Notes under the pieces: generated by a model
Seen by the model: the letters and a program-made list of their open reading frames with translations, nothing else
Database searches by the model: none
What the model was told of the DNA's origin: nothing
Program-made: the position numbers and the translations under genes
Source of the DNA: Pseudomonas frederiksbergensis
GTDB lineage: Bacteria > Pseudomonadota > Gammaproteobacteria > Pseudomonadales > Pseudomonadaceae
Assembly (NCBI RefSeq): GCF_003732705.1
Contig: NZ_MOBR01000002.1
Location: 124,001-188,000, forward strand
Reading direction: 5' to 3'
DNA length: 64,000 bases
In this document: piece after piece, positions 16,757 through 28,171 of the stretch
Layout of the letters: each line of letters starts with the position of its first letter
Numbering within the stretch: position 1 is the stretch's first letter

Positions 16757-19700
16757 TTACTGCGGACTTGCCCGCGTACTGGAGAGCAGCGACTTCAGAC
16801 TCGCCGCCTTAGGTTTCACGAGCCAGAAACGACGCAAATAGTCATCGAGGTTTTCAGCGAGGTTACGACCCCATTCGCTGTCGGTTTCCGCGACGTATTC
16901 GTCCAGCACGCGTTGCAGGTGGCTGCGATAGGATTCCATCGCTTCGCCGCTGATCCGCTGGATTTCCACCAGTTCGTGGTTGACCCGGTCAACGAAGGTG
17001 TTGTCCTGGTCGAGCACGTAGGCGAAACCGCCGGTCATGCCTGAGCCGAAGTTATAACCGGTCTTGCCCAGAACGCAGACAAAACCACCGGTCATGTACT
17101 CGCAGCAGTGATCGCCAGTGCCTTCAACCACAGTGTGAGCACCGGAGTTACGCACGGCGAAACGCTCGCCCGCGGTGCCAGCGGCAAACAGCTTGCCGCC
17201 GGTGGCGCCGTACAGGCAGGTGTTGCCGATAATGGCGCTGTCCTGGGTCTTGTAGACGCTGCCCTTCGGCGGAACGATGACCAGTTTGCCGCCGGTCATG
17301 CCTTTGCCGACGTAGTCGTTGGCGTCGCCTTCCAGATACATGTTCAAACCGCCGGCGTTCCACACACCGAAGCTCTGACCGGCCGTCCCTTTGAAGCGGA
17401 AGGTGATCGGCGCGTTCGCCATGCCTTGGTTGCCGTGTTTGCGGGCGATTTCACCGGAGATCCGCGCGCCGATGGAACGGTCGCAGTTGCAGATATCCAG
17501 GGCGAACTCGGCGCCGCTCATGTCGTTGATGGCCGAGGTGGCCATGTCGACCATTTTCTCGGCCAGCAGGCCTTTGTCGAACGGCGGGTTGCGCTCGACC
17601 TGGCAGAATTGCGGCTTGTCTGCAGGGATGTGATCGCTGCCCAGCAACGGGGTCAGGTCCAGGTGTTGCTGCTTGGCGGTCTGGCCTTCGAGGACTTCCA
17701 GCAGATCGGTACGGCCGATCAGCTCTTCGAGGGAGCGCACGCCCAGCTTGGCCAGCCACTCACGGGTTTCTTCGGCGACGTAGGTGAAGAAGTTGATCAC
17801 CATGTCGACGGTGCCGATGTAGTGGTCCTTGCGCAGCTTCTCGTTCTGGGTCGCGACGCCGGTGGCGCAGTTGTTCAGGTGGCAGATACGCAGGTATTTG
17901 CAGCCCAGGGCGATCATTGGCGCGGTGCCAAAGCCGAAGCTCTCGGCGCCGAGGATCGCAGCCTTGATCACGTCGAGGCCGGTTTTCAGGCCGCCGTCGG
18001 TTTGGACCCGGACTTTGCCGCGCAGGTCATTGCCGCGCAGGGTCTGATGGGTTTCGGCCAGGCCGAGTTCCCACGGTGCGCCCGCGTATTTGATCGAGGT
18101 CAGCGGCGATGCGCCGGTGCCGCCGTCGTAGCCGGAGATGGTGATCAAGTCCGCGTAGGCCTTGGCCACACCGGCGGCGATGGTGCCGACGCCGGCTTCT
18201 GCGACCAGCTTCACCGAGACCAGAGCCTTCGGGTTGACTTGTTTCAGGTCGAAAATCAGCTGCGACAAGTCTTCGATCGAGTAGATGTCGTGGTGCGGCG
18301 GCGGCGAAATCAGGGTCACGCCCGGCACTGCGTAACGCAGTTTGGCGATCAGACCGTTGACCTTGCCCCCTGGCAACTGACCACCTTCGCCAGGCTTCGC
18401 ACCCTGAGCGACTTTGATCTGCAGCACTTCAGCGTTGACCAGGTATTCCGGGGTGACCCCGAAACGGCCCGTCGCAACCTGCTTGATTTTCGAACTCTTG
18501 ATGGTGCCGTAGCGCGCCGGGTCTTCGCCGCCTTCGCCGGAGTTGGAACGCGCACCGAGGCGGTTCATGGCTTCGGCCAGGGCTTCGTGAGCCTCAGGCG
18601 ACAGGGCGCCCAACGAGATGCCGGCGGAGTCGAAGCGCTTGAGCACCGATTCCAGCGGTTCGATCTCGCTGATGTCCAGCGCCGTGTCCAGGGTCTTCAC
18701 CTTGAACAAGTCGCGGATCATCGACACCGGACGGTTATCCACCAGCGCCGTGTATTCCTTGAACTTGCTGTAGTCGCCCTGCTGCACAGCGGCTTGCAGG
18801 GTGCTGACCACATCCGGGTTGTAAGCGTGATATTCGCCACCGTGGACGAACTTCAGCAGACCGCCCTGCTGGATCGGCTTGCGCGGGCTCCAGGCTTCAG
18901 CGGCCAGGGCTTTCTGCTCGGCTTCGATGTCGACGAAACGCGCGCCCTTGATGCGGCTCGGCACACCACGGAAGCTCAGCTCGCAGACTTCTTCGGACAG
19001 GCCGATAGCCTCGAACAACTGCGCACCGCGGTACGACGTAATGGTCGAGATGCCCATCTTCGACAGGATCTTCAGCAGACCTTTGGTGATGCCTTTGCGG
19101 TAGTTCTTGAACACCTCATAGAGGTCGCCCAGGACTTCACCGGTACGGATCAGGTCGCCCAACACTTCGTAGGCCAGGAACGGATAAACAGCCGAGGCGC
19201 CGAAACCGATCAACACCGCAAAGTGATGCGGGTCGCGGGCGGTGGCGGTTTCTACCAGGATGTTGGAGTCGCAACGCAGGCCCTTTTCGGTCAAGCGGTG
19301 GTGCACCGCGCCGGTGGCCAGGGATGCGTGGATCGGCAACTTGCCCGGAGCAATGTGCCGGTCACTCAATACAACCTGGGTACGACCGGCGCGCACGGCT
19401 TCTTCAGCCTGATCGGCGACGTTGCGGATCGCCGCTTCGAGACCGACGCTTTCGTCGTAGTTCAGATCGATGATCGCGCGCTCGAAGCCCGGACGATCGA
19501 GGTTCATCAGCGAACGCCACTTGGCCGGGGAAATCACCGGCGAGCTGAGGATCACGCGCGAGGCATGTTCCGGCGACTCCTGGAAAATGTTGCGCTCGGC
19601 ACCGAGGCAGATCTCCAGCGACATGACGATGGCTTCACGCAGCGGGTCGATCGGCGGGTTGGTCACCTGGGCGAATTGCTGGCGGAAATAGTCGTACGGC

Positions 19701-21202
19701 GTGCGCACGCGCTGGGACAGCACGGCCATCGGCGTATCGTCGCCCATCGAGCCCACGGCTTCGTAGCCTTGCTCGCCGAGCGGACGCAGCACCTGATCGC
19801 GCTCTTCGAACGTGACCTGATACATCTTCATGTACTGCTTAAGCTGGTCGACATCGTAGAAAGCCGAACCGTGGTCGTTGTCTTCCATCGTCGCCTGGAT
19901 GCGCAGGGCATTCTTGCGCAGCCATTGCTTGTACGGATGACGGGACTTCAAGCGGTTGTCGATCGCATCGGTGTCGAGGATCTGACCGGTTTCGGTGTCC
20001 ACGGCAAAGATCTGGCCCGGGCCTACGCGGCCCTTGGCGATCACGTCTTCAGGCTGGTAGTTCCAGACACCGATTTCCGAGGCCAGGGTGATGAAGCCGT
20101 TCTTGGTGGTGACCCAACGCGCCGGACGCAGACCGTTACGGTCGAGCAGGCACACCGCATAGCGACCATCGGTCATTACTACGCCGGCCGGGCCGTCCCA
20201 CGGTTCCATGTGCATCGAGTTGTATTCGTAGAACGCACGCAGATCCGGGTCCATGGTTTCGACGTTCTGCCACGCAGGCGGAATGATCATCCGCACGCCA
20301 CGGAACAGGTCGATGCCACCGGTGACCATCAGCTCGAGCATGTTGTCCATGCTGGAGGAGTCGGAACCGACGCGGTTCACCAATGGGCCGAGTTCTTCCA
20401 GGTCCATCAAATCGTTGGTGAATTTGGTGCGACGGGCCACGGCCCAGTTGCGGTTACCGGTGATGGTGTTGATCTCGCCGTTGTGGGCGAGGAAGCGGAA
20501 CGGCTGGGCCAGCGGCCATTTCGGCAGGGTGTTGGTGGAGAAGCGCTGGTGGAACACGCAAATCGAGGTTTGCAGGCGCTGGTCGCTGAGGTCTGGATAG
20601 AAGGCGGTCAAATCCGCCGGCATCATCAGGCCTTTATAAATGATGGTTTTGTGCGAAAAGCTGCACACGTAGTGATCGGCATCGCCGGCGTTGGCCACGG
20701 ACGAGCGACGACGGGAAGTGAACAGCTTGACGGCCATGTCCTGATCGCTCAGGCCTTCACCGGCGATGAACACTTGTTCGATCTGCGGCAGGCGCTCAAG
20801 GGCCAGGCGGCCGAGGACGCTGGTGTCGATCGGCACTTTGCGCCAGCCGACGAGGGTCAGGCCGGCCGCAATGATCTCGCGGTTCATGTTCTCGCGAGCG
20901 GCTTCGGCTTTCACCGGGTCCTGGTTGAAGAAGACCATGCCCACGGCATATTGCTTGGGCAGTTCGACGCCGAAGGTTTCCTGGGCAATGGCTCGCAGGA
21001 ACACATCCGGCTTTTGAATCAGCAAGCCGCAACCGTCACCGGTCTTGCCGTCGGCGTTGATCCCACCGCGGTGGGTCATGCAGGTCAGGGCCTCAATGGC
21101 CGTTTGCAAAAGGGTATGACTGGGCTCGCCCTGCATATGGGCTATCAGGCCAAAACCGCAGTTATCCTTGAATTCATCTGGTTGGTACAGACCTGCTTTC
21201 AT
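16757..21202 (-). CDS. gltB: Glutamate synthase large subunit
   Basis: This 1481-residue amidotransferase/synthase starts at the ATG at 21202 with GAGAA seven bases upstream; a GTG two codons earlier is less likely. The class II glutaminase nucleophile is C15 in [10 protein letters not shown], exposed after removal of a short propeptide. The FMN-binding synthase domain contains [16 protein letters not shown] and [21 protein letters not shown]. The 3Fe-4S cluster region is [17 protein letters not shown]-terminal GXGXG beta-helix domain completes the usual architecture. Together with GltD it assimilates ammonia. The strongest upstream promoter match is at 21312-21340. Confidence 0.97.
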   Translation of the reverse strand: MKAGLYQPDEFKDNCGFGLIAHMQGEPSHTLLQTAIEALTCMTHRGGINADGKTGDGCGLLIQKPDVFLRAIAQETFGVELPKQYAVGMVFFNQDPVKAEAARENMNREIIAAGLTLVGWRKVPIDTSVLGRLALERLPQIEQVFIAGEGLSDQDMAVKLFTSRRRSSVANAGDADHYVCSFSHKTIIYKGLMMPADLTAFYPDLSDQRLQTSICVFHQRFSTNTLPKWPLAQPFRFLAHNGEINTITGNRNWAVARRTKFTNDLMDLEELGPLVNRVGSDSSSMDNMLELMVTGGIDLFRGVRMIIPPAWQNVETMDPDLRAFYEYNSMHMEPWDGPAGVVMTDGRYAVCLLDRNGLRPARWVTTKNGFITLASEIGVWNYQPEDVIAKGRVGPGQIFAVDTETGQILDTDAIDNRLKSRHPYKQWLRKNALRIQATMEDNDHGSAFYDVDQLKQYMKMYQVTFEERDQVLRPLGEQGYEAVGSMGDDTPMAVLSQRVRTPYDYFRQQFAQVTNPPIDPLREAIVMSLEICLGAERNIFQESPEHASRVILSSPVISPAKWRSLMNLDRPGFERAIIDLNYDESVGLEAAIRNVADQAEEAVRAGRTQVVLSDRHIAPGKLPIHASLATGAVHHRLTEKGLRCDSNILVETATARDPHHFAVLIGFGASAVYPFLAYEVLGDLIRTGEVLGDLYEVFKNYRKGITKGLLKILSKMGISTITSYRGAQLFEAIGLSEEVCELSFRGVPSRIKGARFVDIEAEQKALAAEAWSPRKPIQQGGLLKFVHGGEYHAYNPDVVSTLQAAVQQGDYSKFKEYTALVDNRPVSMIRDLFKVKTLDTALDISEIEPLESVLKRFDSAGISLGALSPEAHEALAEAMNRLGARSNSGEGGEDPARYGTIKSSKIKQVATGRFGVTPEYLVNAEVLQIKVAQGAKPGEGGQLPGGKVNGLIAKLRYAVPGVTLISPPPHHDIYSIEDLSQLIFDLKQVNPKALVSVKLVAEAGVGTIAAGVAKAYADLITISGYDGGTGASPLTSIKYAGAPWELGLAETHQTLRGNDLRGKVRVQTDGGLKTGLDVIKAAILGAESFGFGTAPMIALGCKYLRICHLNNCATGVATQNEKLRKDHYIGTVDMVINFFTYVAEETREWLAKLGVRSLEELIGRTDLLEVLEGQTAKQQHLDLTPLLGSDHIPADKPQFCQVERNPPFDKGLLAEKMVDMATSAINDMSGAEFALDICNCDRSIGARISGEIARKHGNQGMANAPITFRFKGTAGQSFGVWNAGGLNMYLEGDANDYVGKGMTGGKLVIVPPKGSVYKTQDSAIIGNTCLYGATGGKLFAAGTAGERFAVRNSGAHTVVEGTGDHCCEYMTGGFVCVLGKTGYNFGSGMTGGFAYVLDQDNTFVDRVNHELVEIQRISGEAMESYRSHLQRVLDEYVAETDSEWGRNLAENLDDYLRRFWLVKPKAASLKSLLSSTRASPQ

Positions 21203-21311
21203 AGACACTTTCTCACCAGGCTGCCTCTTTTCGAGGCAAATTTCTTTTCAATTCAACCACTTGCCATCCACGCCGAACGTACGTCGGCTTTGCGGGGGCA
21301 AAAGGGAGGTC

Positions 21312-21340
21312 ATTGTACACACCGACACTTACGCTCACAA
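21312..21340 (-). promoter_or_regulatory. Candidate sigma-70 promoter of gltB
   Basis: On the minus strand, TTGTGA (21340-21335) and TACAAT (21317-21312) are separated by exactly 17 bases. The -10 matches five of six consensus bases. The leader to the gltB ATG would be about 100 nt. A second, weaker pair (TTGACT near 21420) lies upstream. Confidence 0.5.
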
Positions 21341-21353
21341 ATTTGACGACGAA

Positions 21354-21374
21354 ATGTCGCAAATCTATGTCGCA
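21354..21374 (-). promoter_or_regulatory. Direct repeat upstream of the gltB promoter
   Basis: Two identical 8-mers, TGCGACAT on the minus strand (21374-21367 and 21361-21354), start 13 bp apart, immediately upstream of the candidate -35 box. This is a plausible activator or repressor site; which protein binds it cannot be read from the sequence. Confidence 0.4.
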
Positions 21375-21526
21375 TTTGTGAAAGGTTTAAAGCGATATGC
21401 TGTGCTAGTCAAAACTTTTTTAATTTTGACCGCAACGACTCAAAGACCACTATGACGCAGACACCACAAGGCACGCGGCCTGTAGAGGCGGCATGCGCTT
21501 GCGGAATATTTTGAGGTGCCGGGAGA

Positions 21527-21547
21527 GGCGGCCTGGGTAAGGCCGCC
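21527..21547 (-). terminator. GC-rich hairpin after the damX-like gene, weak terminator candidate
   Basis: GGCGGCCT (21527-21534) pairs with AGGCCGCC (21540-21547) around a 5-nt loop, 6 bp downstream of the damX-like stop. No T-run follows on the minus strand, so termination may be inefficient or the hairpin may protect the 3' end. Confidence 0.4.
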
Positions 21548-21553
21548 GAATCA

Positions 21554-23137
21554 TCAGCGAGCTGTAGCCAGTTCCTGTTGGACGCTGGCGACGGAGCGAG
21601 GCCAAGGTTTACCAGCCTGAACCTTCGCTGGCAAGGCCTTGATGGCGGTAACGGCTGCATCGCGGTTGGCGAAACTGCCGTAGGTGATGACGTAAAGCGG
21701 TTTGCCGTTGAGGACTTTCTTGAAGTAACGGTACTCGCCGCCCTGCTCCTTGACGAAGGTTTGCGCAGCGGCTTCGGAGCTGGTGCCGAGGATCTGCACC
21801 ACATAGTTACCCGGTGCTTGCCCGGCGTACCAGCTGCCACCGGCGGCTTTGGCGACGGTAACCGGCTTCTCGGCCGGTTTGGCGGCAACCACAGGCTTGG
21901 CTGGCGCTGGCGCCGGTTTGGCCACGGGTGCAGGCGCAGGCTTGGCGGTGGCGACTTGAGTCGGTGCCGGAGCCGGTTTGGCGGCTGGCGTTGGCGCAGG
22001 ACCTGGCTGGATGCCCGTAGGTGGCGCAACAGTGGTCACGGTCGGCGGTGTGGCGCTGGAGCCTTCGACCGGCACGCCGTCGTCGCCTTCAGTGATACCA
22101 CCGGCCGCTTCGGCCAACGGGCTGCGCATGACCGGTTGCGATTGGCCGACCAGCGGCAATGGCATCGGCTGCGTATTGCCAGCGAACTCCACCGAAGGTG
22201 CGCCCCCGGCGGCATTTGGTTTTGGTGTGCCCAATGGCAACTGGGCCTGTTCGTTGGCCGGAGCGCCGGTGGTCGGTGTCTTGCTGCGGCCCGGCATCAA
22301 CCAGGCGGCGGCTACCGCGACCACGACTACGGCGGAAATCGCCAATACGTGTTTCTTCGGCATGTTGAACCCCATACTTGGACGCTTCACCGCTGTGCGG
22401 CTGGCAATCATGGCTTCGATCATCGCATCGCGGGCGACCTGGTTGATGGTGCCAGGCCAACCGTCGGAGCTTTCGTGAATATCAGAGATCTGATCCGCGG
22501 TAAAAAGTTCGATACCCCGACCGGCGCCTTCGAGACGCTGATCCAGATATTCGCGGGTTTCTTCTTCGGTGTACGGCTGCAATTCGATGACGTGGAAGCG
22601 CTCTTCCTCGAGGCTCAGCGCCTCCAGTTGCGCAATCAGCGACGATTCGCCGAACAGGAACACATGAGGGCGACCCTCCGGTGCACCGGCCGCCAAAGCC
22701 ATCAGGGCTTCCAACGCGGACTCGTCAAGTTGCTCGGCGTCGTCCACCAGCAAATAGACTTCCTGCCCGGTCAGCGCGAGCTGCACCACTTGGGCCAGAA
22801 TCGCGCCGATCTCGGCCTGGGCCACATTCAGCGCCTGGGCAATTTGACGCAGCACACCTGCGGCATCGCCGGCGCCACGGGCGGAAACCACCACGCTTTG
22901 CACGGACTGCTTGTTGGTGCTGGCCACCAGGGCCTGACGCAACAGGGTCTTGCCACTGCCGTGCGGGCCGGTGACCACCAGCAGCAACTGGCTGTAGCGG
23001 GCCAGGTGATGCAGTTGTCCCAGCACCGGTTTGCGTTGGGCCGGGAAAAATTTGAAGCCAGGCACCCGTGGAGCGAAAGGGTCATGACTTAACTGGAAAT
23101 GGCCGAGGAAAGCCTCGTCGGCATGCAAACTAGTCAT
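21554..23137 (-). CDS. DamX-like AAA ATPase with C-terminal SPOR domain
   Basis: This 527-residue protein has an ExeA-type AAA ATPase domain in the cytoplasm (Walker A GPHGSGKT, 57-64; Walker B-like VYLLVDDAEQ; Asn/Arg-rich PGTINQVARDAM). One transmembrane helix follows at about 260-280, then a long Pro/Ala/Lys-rich periplasmic linker. A C-terminal SPOR domain (about 445-520, WYAGQAPGNYVVQILG) should bind denuded peptidoglycan at the septum. Position next to aroKB matches damX in many gammaproteobacteria and, from memory, PA5037. It begins 10 bp after aroB and probably shares its transcript. The role in cell division is inferred from the domain. Confidence 0.85.
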   Translation of the reverse strand: MTSLHADEAFLGHFQLSHDPFAPRVPGFKFFPAQRKPVLGQLHHLARYSQLLLVVTGPHGSGKTLLRQALVASTNKQSVQSVVVSARGAGDAAGVLRQIAQALNVAQAEIGAILAQVVQLALTGQEVYLLVDDAEQLDESALEALMALAAGAPEGRPHVFLFGESSLIAQLEALSLEEERFHVIELQPYTEEETREYLDQRLEGAGRGIELFTADQISDIHESSDGWPGTINQVARDAMIEAMIASRTAVKRPSMGFNMPKKHVLAISAVVVVAVAAAWLMPGRSKTPTTGAPANEQAQLPLGTPKPNAAGGAPSVEFAGNTQPMPLPLVGQSQPVMRSPLAEAAGGITEGDDGVPVEGSSATPPTVTTVAPPTGIQPGPAPTPAAKPAPAPTQVATAKPAPAPVAKPAPAPAKPVVAAKPAEKPVTVAKAAGGSWYAGQAPGNYVVQILGTSSEAAAQTFVKEQGGEYRYFKKVLNGKPLYVITYGSFANRDAAVTAIKALPAKVQAGKPWPRSVASVQQELATAR

Positions 23138-23147
23138 CGGGATCTTA

Positions 23148-24248
23148 TTAACCTTTAAGCTGAGCCAGGGCGCGGTAATCCGCTCCCAGCGTGGCCTGTA
23201 GAACCTCTTTCGGATAATCGTCGGTCACCACCGCTTCGCCCATATGGCGCAGCAGCACCAGGCGCAAACGACCGTCGATCACTTTCTTGTCAATTGCCAT
23301 GTGTTCGAGAAAATCGGCTTCAGTCATCTCTTCAGGCGGGATGACCGGCAAGCCGGCACGCTGGAACAGACGAATGCCGCGATCTCGCTCCTGTTCGCTG
23401 ATCCAGCCCAAACGTGCGGACATTTCCAGCGCCATTACGGTGCCAGCAGCGACCGCTTCACCGTGTAGCCACACACCATAGCCCATGTGGGTTTCGATGG
23501 CGTGGCCGAAGGTGTGCCCCAGGTTCAGCGTGGCGCGCACGCCGGTTTCTTTTTCATCGGCGCCCACCACTTCAGCCTTGGCCTCGCAGGAGCGCTTGAT
23601 AGCGTACGTCAGGGCGACCTGATCCAGGGCGCGCAGGCGATCGACGTTTTCTTCGAGCCAGGTAAGGAACGGCTCGTCGCAGATCAACCCGTACTTGATG
23701 ACTTCCGCCAGGCCCGCAGAAAGCTCGCGAGCCGGCAAAGTATTGAGGGTGGCCGTGTCGATCAGCACCACATTGGGCTGATAGAAAGCGCCAACCATGT
23801 TCTTGCCCAGCGGATGGTTGATCCCGGTCTTGCCGCCCACGGAAGAGTCGACTTGCGACAGCAACGTGGTCGGCACCTGGATGAAATCGACGCCGCGCTG
23901 GTAGCAGGCGGCAGCAAAACCGGCCATGTCCCCAATCACGCCGCCACCGAGGGCGATGACCGTGGTGCGGCGGTCGTGCCGGGCGGTCAGCAGACCGTCG
24001 AAAATCAGTTGCAGGGTTTCCCAGGTCTTGAAGGCTTCGCCGTCGGGCAGCACCACCGAGACGACTGAAAACTGTGCGAGGCTTTTGGTCAGACGTTCGA
24101 GATAGAGCGGCGCCACGGTCTCGTTGCAGATGATTGCCACTTGCCGCCCGCGAACATGCGGGGCCAGCAACTCGGGCTGATCCAACAAACCTTCGCCAAT
24201 ATGAATCGGGTAGCTGCGCTCGCCTAGATCGACCTTGAGTGTCTGCAT
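23148..24248 (-). CDS. aroB: 3-dehydroquinate synthase
   Basis: This 366-residue enzyme catalyses the second step of the shikimate pathway (DAHP to 3-dehydroquinate), using NAD and a metal. Diagnostic stretches are [18 protein letters not shown] (NAD-binding), [20 protein letters not shown] (active site) and [12 protein letters not shown] with the metal-binding histidines. Its length is normal. It is separated from aroK by 151 bp, unusually long for this operon, and lies 10 bp before the damX-like gene. Confidence 0.97.
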   Translation of the reverse strand: MQTLKVDLGERSYPIHIGEGLLDQPELLAPHVRGRQVAIICNETVAPLYLERLTKSLAQFSVVSVVLPDGEAFKTWETLQLIFDGLLTARHDRRTTVIALGGGVIGDMAGFAAACYQRGVDFIQVPTTLLSQVDSSVGGKTGINHPLGKNMVGAFYQPNVVLIDTATLNTLPARELSAGLAEVIKYGLICDEPFLTWLEENVDRLRALDQVALTYAIKRSCEAKAEVVGADEKETGVRATLNLGHTFGHAIETHMGYGVWLHGEAVAAGTVMALEMSARLGWISEQERDRGIRLFQRAGLPVIPPEEMTEADFLEHMAIDKKVIDGRLRLVLLRHMGEAVVTDDYPKEVLQATLGADYRALAQLKG

Positions 24249-24399
24249 GTGTCCCCACAGTGAAGATGGAATCAGGCGTCCTGCCTTGAGTTAACAAATG
24301 TGCGCGGCGTCTGCTGGTGTGACGCCGTTTGATAGCCATCCGCCACAACCTTGAGCGGCCATGACAGGACGCCGAGGATAGCGCATTTCGCGCTGCGCT

Positions 24400-24918
24400 T
24401 TAACGGGGAGGAAGCTGCTGCAAGCGTTCAAGGATGTCGAGCACCACCATTCGCGGCGGCCGCTCATCGGTTTCCACCACCAGATCGGCGATTTCCCGAT
24501 AAAGCGGATCGCGGATCGCCAGCAGATCCCGAAGGGTCTTGGCCGGATCGGCGGTGCGCAACAAAGGACGATTGCGGTCACGCGACGTGCGGCCGACTTG
24601 CTGCTCGACCGACGCGTGCAGATACACCACGCGTCCCCCGGCGTGCAGGGCCCGACGATTGGCTTCGCGCATCACTGCACCGCCGCCGGTCGCCAGCACT
24701 ACGCCGTCGCAGGCGCACAGCTCTTCGATCATCGCTTGCTCGCGATCACGAAAGCCGGGCTCGCCTTCCTTATCGAAGATCCACGGGATATTGGCGCCCG
24801 TGCGCAATTCAATTTCCTTGTCGGAATCTTTGAATGGCAGGCGCAGCTCTTTGGCCAGCAAACGACCGATGGTGCTTTTTCCAGCACCCATCGGTCCAAC
24901 AAGAATCAAATTTCGCAC
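24400..24918 (-). CDS. aroK: Shikimate kinase
   Basis: This 172-residue P-loop kinase phosphorylates shikimate at the 3-position. Walker A is GPMGAGKST (8-16), the shikimate-binding Asp lies in FKDSDKEIE, and the adenine-binding lid ([10 protein letters not shown]) and GGGAVM motif are intact. It starts 4 bp after the pilQ stop, so it is probably read from the pilMNOPQ transcript, as in other pseudomonads. Downstream comes a 151-bp spacer holding only a weak hairpin (CGGCGT near 24313, ACGCCG near 24330) before aroB. Confidence 0.95.
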   Translation of the reverse strand: MRNLILVGPMGAGKSTIGRLLAKELRLPFKDSDKEIELRTGANIPWIFDKEGEPGFRDREQAMIEELCACDGVVLATGGGAVMREANRRALHAGGRVVYLHASVEQQVGRTSRDRNRPLLRTADPAKTLRDLLAIRDPLYREIADLVVETDERPPRMVVLDILERLQQLPPR

Positions 24919-24922
24919 AGAA

Positions 24923-27010
24923 TCAACGACTCACAGCAATCGCCTGGTTATTCATGATACGCGGAGTGAGAAATACCAGCAGCTCGGATTTTTTCTCCGA
25001 AACCACGTCACGCCGGAAAAGGCGGCCAAGATACGGCACATCGCCGAGAAATGGCACCTTATCTACAACCTTGCTCTGAGTATTTGAGAAAACCCCGCCG
25101 ATGACGATGGTCTCGCCGTCGTTGACCAGCACTTTGGCGTTGACCTCGTTTTTCTTGATCGGCGGTACGTCCTGCACTTTGTTGAGGTAATCCGGTTCAT
25201 CCTTGGTGACCTTGACCTCCATGATGATGCGGTTATCCGGGGTAATTTGCGGCGTCACTTCCAGGGACAGCGAAGCCTCCTTGAACGACACCGACGTCGC
25301 ACCGCTGGAGCTGGCTTCCTGATACGGAATTTCGGTGCCCTTGAGGATTTTCGCGGTTTCCTTGTCGGACGTGACCACCTTGGGTTGCGAGACGATTTCG
25401 CCGTTGCCGGTCTTCTCCATCGCCGTCAGTTCAAGGTCGAGCAGCACGTTGTCGGTGATGAAGGCGATGCCGAGCCCCGAGGTATTGCCCGCCGTGCCCA
25501 TATCGACGAACGGCGAGTTGGTGCTGGTGCTGCCGGGCGTACCGATGGTGGACGACGCGTTGGCGCCATTACTGACACCCGAGGTGTTCCAGTTGCCTTT
25601 GTTCTGGATCGACCCGCCCCAGCGCACGCCCAGACTCTTGTCGTAATCGACGTTGGCTTCGACGATCCGCGCTTCGATCATCACCTGGCGCACCGGTATA
25701 TCCAGTTGCGCGACGATGCGCCGAAGCTCGTCGAGGCGGTCCTGGGTCTGGTAGGCGATGATGTTGTTGGTGCGTTCGTCGACGGTGATCGAGCCCCGCT
25801 CATCGACTTTCGCCTCGGCGCTGGTCACCGAGGTGAACAGTTTGGCGATGTCCGCAGCCTTGGCGTAGTTGACCTGCAACAGCTCCCGACGCAATGGCGC
25901 CAGCTCGGCAATCTGTTTCTGCGACTCCAGCTCCTGACGCTCACGGGCGGCGATTTCATCCGCTGGCGCGACCAGCAAGACGTTGCCGATCTTGCGCTTG
26001 TCCAGACCCTTGGTTTTCAGCACCAGGTCCAGCGCCTGGTCCCACGGCACGTTCTGCAAACGCAAGGTAATACCGCCCTGCACCGTGTCGCTGGCCACCA
26101 GGTTCAGGTTGGTGAAATCGGCGATCAGTTGCAGCACCGAGCGCACATCGATGTCCTGGAAATTCAGCGAGAGTTTTTCACCGGTGTAGGCAAAGCGTTC
26201 GGCGTTGCGCTTCTGCAAGTCGTCGGCAGTGACCGGGCGGATGCTGACGGTCAGTTTGTTGTCGGTCTGGTAAGTCGAATATTCGAAGGCGCCGCTGGGT
26301 TCGATGCTGATCACGGCGCGGTCGCCGGTGGCACTCGCGTTGACGAACTGCACCGGAGTGGCGAAATCCTTGACGTCCAGGCGCACGCGCAACGGATCGG
26401 GCAATTGGGTCCTGGCAAAGCCGAGGAAGATCTTGCCATCGCGCTCCTGGATGTCCGGCGCAATGGACGGATCCGACAAGTCGATCACGACGTTGCCTTC
26501 ACCCTGAGTGCCGCGCTGGAAATCCACGCCCCGGATGGCTTTGCCCACGGGCGCATAAGCCTTGGCGGGAGCCGGTTTTGCGCTAGCGGCTCGCGGCGCA
26601 CTGGTGACCGGTTTGGCCGCCGCGCCTTTAGCACCTTGCCCTACGACCACAAACAGATTGTTGCCTTCAACCCTGGAGCTGTAGGGCGCCAGTTGGGTCA
26701 GGTTGATGATCAGTCGCGTCCGGTCCTTGGCCTCCACCACCGTGGCGCTGCGGGCATTGCCGCCGCCCAGGTCACGATTTTTATTCGCCAGTTTGCTGAC
26801 CACCCCCGGCAGATCCAGTGCAATACGCGCCGGCGATTCGGTGGTGTAGCCGTGGGGCGGCGGTGGTGGCCCGTCGAAGGTCAACTTCAACTCGACACGG
26901 TCACCCGGCAGCGCGGCGACATCCAGCGCATTAAGAGTGGCCGCTTGTACCATCGGCGACAGCAGCGCTATCCATAGCGAAATACCGAGGGTTGAGAAAA
27001 TCCTGTTCAT
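24923..27010 (-). CDS. pilQ: Type IV pilus secretin PilQ
   Basis: This 695-residue outer-membrane secretin of the type IV pilus has a signal peptide (ending VQA), two AMIN domains that bind peptidoglycan (about 25-260), an N0/STN domain ([18 protein letters not shown]), an N1 domain, and the secretin core. The core contains [22 protein letters not shown] and [14 protein letters not shown]. The [17 protein letters not shown] linker between the AMIN repeats is low complexity. It starts 13 bp after pilP and lies 4 bp before aroK. Confidence 0.96.
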   Translation of the reverse strand: MNRIFSTLGISLWIALLSPMVQAATLNALDVAALPGDRVELKLTFDGPPPPPHGYTTESPARIALDLPGVVSKLANKNRDLGGGNARSATVVEAKDRTRLIINLTQLAPYSSRVEGNNLFVVVGQGAKGAAAKPVTSAPRAASAKPAPAKAYAPVGKAIRGVDFQRGTQGEGNVVIDLSDPSIAPDIQERDGKIFLGFARTQLPDPLRVRLDVKDFATPVQFVNASATGDRAVISIEPSGAFEYSTYQTDNKLTVSIRPVTADDLQKRNAERFAYTGEKLSLNFQDIDVRSVLQLIADFTNLNLVASDTVQGGITLRLQNVPWDQALDLVLKTKGLDKRKIGNVLLVAPADEIAARERQELESQKQIAELAPLRRELLQVNYAKAADIAKLFTSVTSAEAKVDERGSITVDERTNNIIAYQTQDRLDELRRIVAQLDIPVRQVMIEARIVEANVDYDKSLGVRWGGSIQNKGNWNTSGVSNGANASSTIGTPGSTSTNSPFVDMGTAGNTSGLGIAFITDNVLLDLELTAMEKTGNGEIVSQPKVVTSDKETAKILKGTEIPYQEASSSGATSVSFKEASLSLEVTPQITPDNRIIMEVKVTKDEPDYLNKVQDVPPIKKNEVNAKVLVNDGETIVIGGVFSNTQSKVVDKVPFLGDVPYLGRLFRRDVVSEKKSELLVFLTPRIMNNQAIAVSR

Positions 27011-27023
27011 TATTCGAGTTCCA

Positions 27024-27551
27024 CTATGAGTGCTCTTTCAAAGGGATGGTCCGCGGCCGTTCCAGCCAGGCGCCTTCGCCATCGGGAACGATTTCGACCA
27101 CATCGACTTGCGAGCCGCTGATGGCGACGATCCGCCCATCGTTACGCCCCAGGTAATCGCCGACTTTCAACCGATGCACCCCGCCCGCCCCGCGCAGTAG
27201 CGCAAAGGAACCGGAGGCATTGGAGATCGTGCCGACCATTTCAAACTGCTCGATGTTGAAACCTTCGAGGTACTGCTTGGCCCGATTGGGGTCAGGCTTG
27301 ACGTTGCGCGATCCGTGCTTCTGGCCGGTCAGGTCGATTCTGACCTGTCGGGTAAACGGGCTGCGCAGGTTGGCGGCGCTGTAGGTGAATGTGGGGTAAG
27401 ACCGGAATGTGGGCGTTGGTTCAATCTTGCCCGGTGGACGCAGGCGCACTTCGTTCAGGTACGCGTCCAGATCGCCGAAGCCATTGTCGCCACCGCAACC
27501 ACCCAGTCCGGCCAGCAACACAACCAACGGTAAACAACGAATCGGGGTCAT
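27024..27551 (-). CDS. pilP: Type IV pilus alignment lipoprotein PilP
   Basis: This 175-residue inner-membrane lipoprotein has a signal peptide with lipobox LGGC (lipidated Cys at about 19). A disordered linker containing YLNEVRLRPPGKIEPTP binds PilN/PilO. The C-terminal beta-sandwich (FEMVGTISNASGSFALLRGAGGVHRLKVGDYLG by type) contacts PilQ. The start overlaps the pilO stop by ATGA. It connects the PilMNO platform to the secretin. Confidence 0.94.
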   Translation of the reverse strand: MTPIRCLPLVVLLAGLGGCGGDNGFGDLDAYLNEVRLRPPGKIEPTPTFRSYPTFTYSAANLRSPFTRQVRIDLTGQKHGSRNVKPDPNRAKQYLEGFNIEQFEMVGTISNASGSFALLRGAGGVHRLKVGDYLGRNDGRIVAISGSQVDVVEIVPDGEGAWLERPRTIPLKEHS

Positions 27552-28171
27552 TTTTGCAACCCCTTGTCGTTGTAGCGGTAGGTCTTGGCGAGGATGCTCA
27601 TGCGCAACTTCGTACCGCCGTCGGGATTGGCCGGCGCAAGGTCGAAGTCATGCAAGGTGACGATACGCGGCAGCCCGGCCACGCCACTGACGAAGGTCGC
27701 CAGGTCGTGGTAAGCGCCGGTGACGGTGATCTGGATCGGCAACTCGATGTAGAACTGCTGGGTGACTTCCGGCAGCAATTTGATCTCTTCGAATTCCAGA
27801 CCGCTGCCCAGGCCGGTGCGGGTGATGTCCTCCAGCAGGCCGGGGACTTCGGTGTCGCTGGGCAATTGCCGCAACAGCACGCCGAAGGAATTCTCCATCT
27901 CCTTCATCTGCTGGGTATAGAGCTCCAGGTTCGCCGCCATGCTGGCCTTGCTGGCGAATTGATCCTTGAGCGTCGACTCTTCCGCGCGCTTGAGATCGAG
28001 TTCGCTTTCCAGATCGCTGATGTAAAAGTTGTAGCCCAGCCCCAGCACCAGAACCATCAGCAGAATGCCCGCCGCCGCCTTGATTGCCGGGGGCCAGGAG
28101 CCGATGTTGTTGGTGTCCAGATCGTTGATATCGATCTTGCGCAGCCCTTCGAACCATTCGGATGGCCTCAT
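27548..28171 (-). CDS. pilO: Type IV pilus alignment protein PilO
   Basis: This 207-residue bitopic inner-membrane protein has a short cytoplasmic segment (DINDLDTNNIGSWP), a transmembrane helix (about 28-48), a coiled coil, and a periplasmic ferredoxin-like domain (LPIQITVTGAYHDLATFVSGVAGLPRIV by type). It heterodimerises with PilN. ATGA overlaps on both sides (pilN and pilP) show tight operon packing. Confidence 0.94.
   Translation of the reverse strand: MRPSEWFEGLRKIDINDLDTNNIGSWPPAIKAAAGILLMVLVLGLGYNFYISDLESELDLKRAEESTLKDQFASKASMAANLELYTQQMKEMENSFGVLLRQLPSDTEVPGLLEDITRTGLGSGLEFEEIKLLPEVTQQFYIELPIQITVTGAYHDLATFVSGVAGLPRIVTLHDFDLAPANPDGGTKLRMSILAKTYRYNDKGLQK

Larger units (their letters stand above)
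21203..21553. other. Intergenic region between gltB and the damX-like gene
   Basis: This 351-bp stretch carries no credible gene. It holds, on the minus strand, a candidate gltB promoter (21312-21340), a pair of direct repeats just upstream of it (21354-21374) inside a longer inverted repeat (CACAAAT 21336-21342, ATTTGTG 21374-21380), an AT-rich segment (21411-21430), and a GC-rich hairpin next to the damX-like stop. Confidence 0.6.

Noticed and set aside
17108..21346. A 1412-codon open frame on the plus strand opposite gltB
   Set aside because: It is an antisense shadow caused by GC-rich codon use in gltB. Its product is compositionally odd (rich in Val, Asp, Gln, His, Arg) with no motif, while gltB has every expected motif.
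21409..22029. A 206-codon minus-strand frame overlapping the end of the damX-like gene
   Set aside because: It reads the Pro/Ala linker in another frame and yields Pro/Arg/Ser-rich low-complexity sequence.
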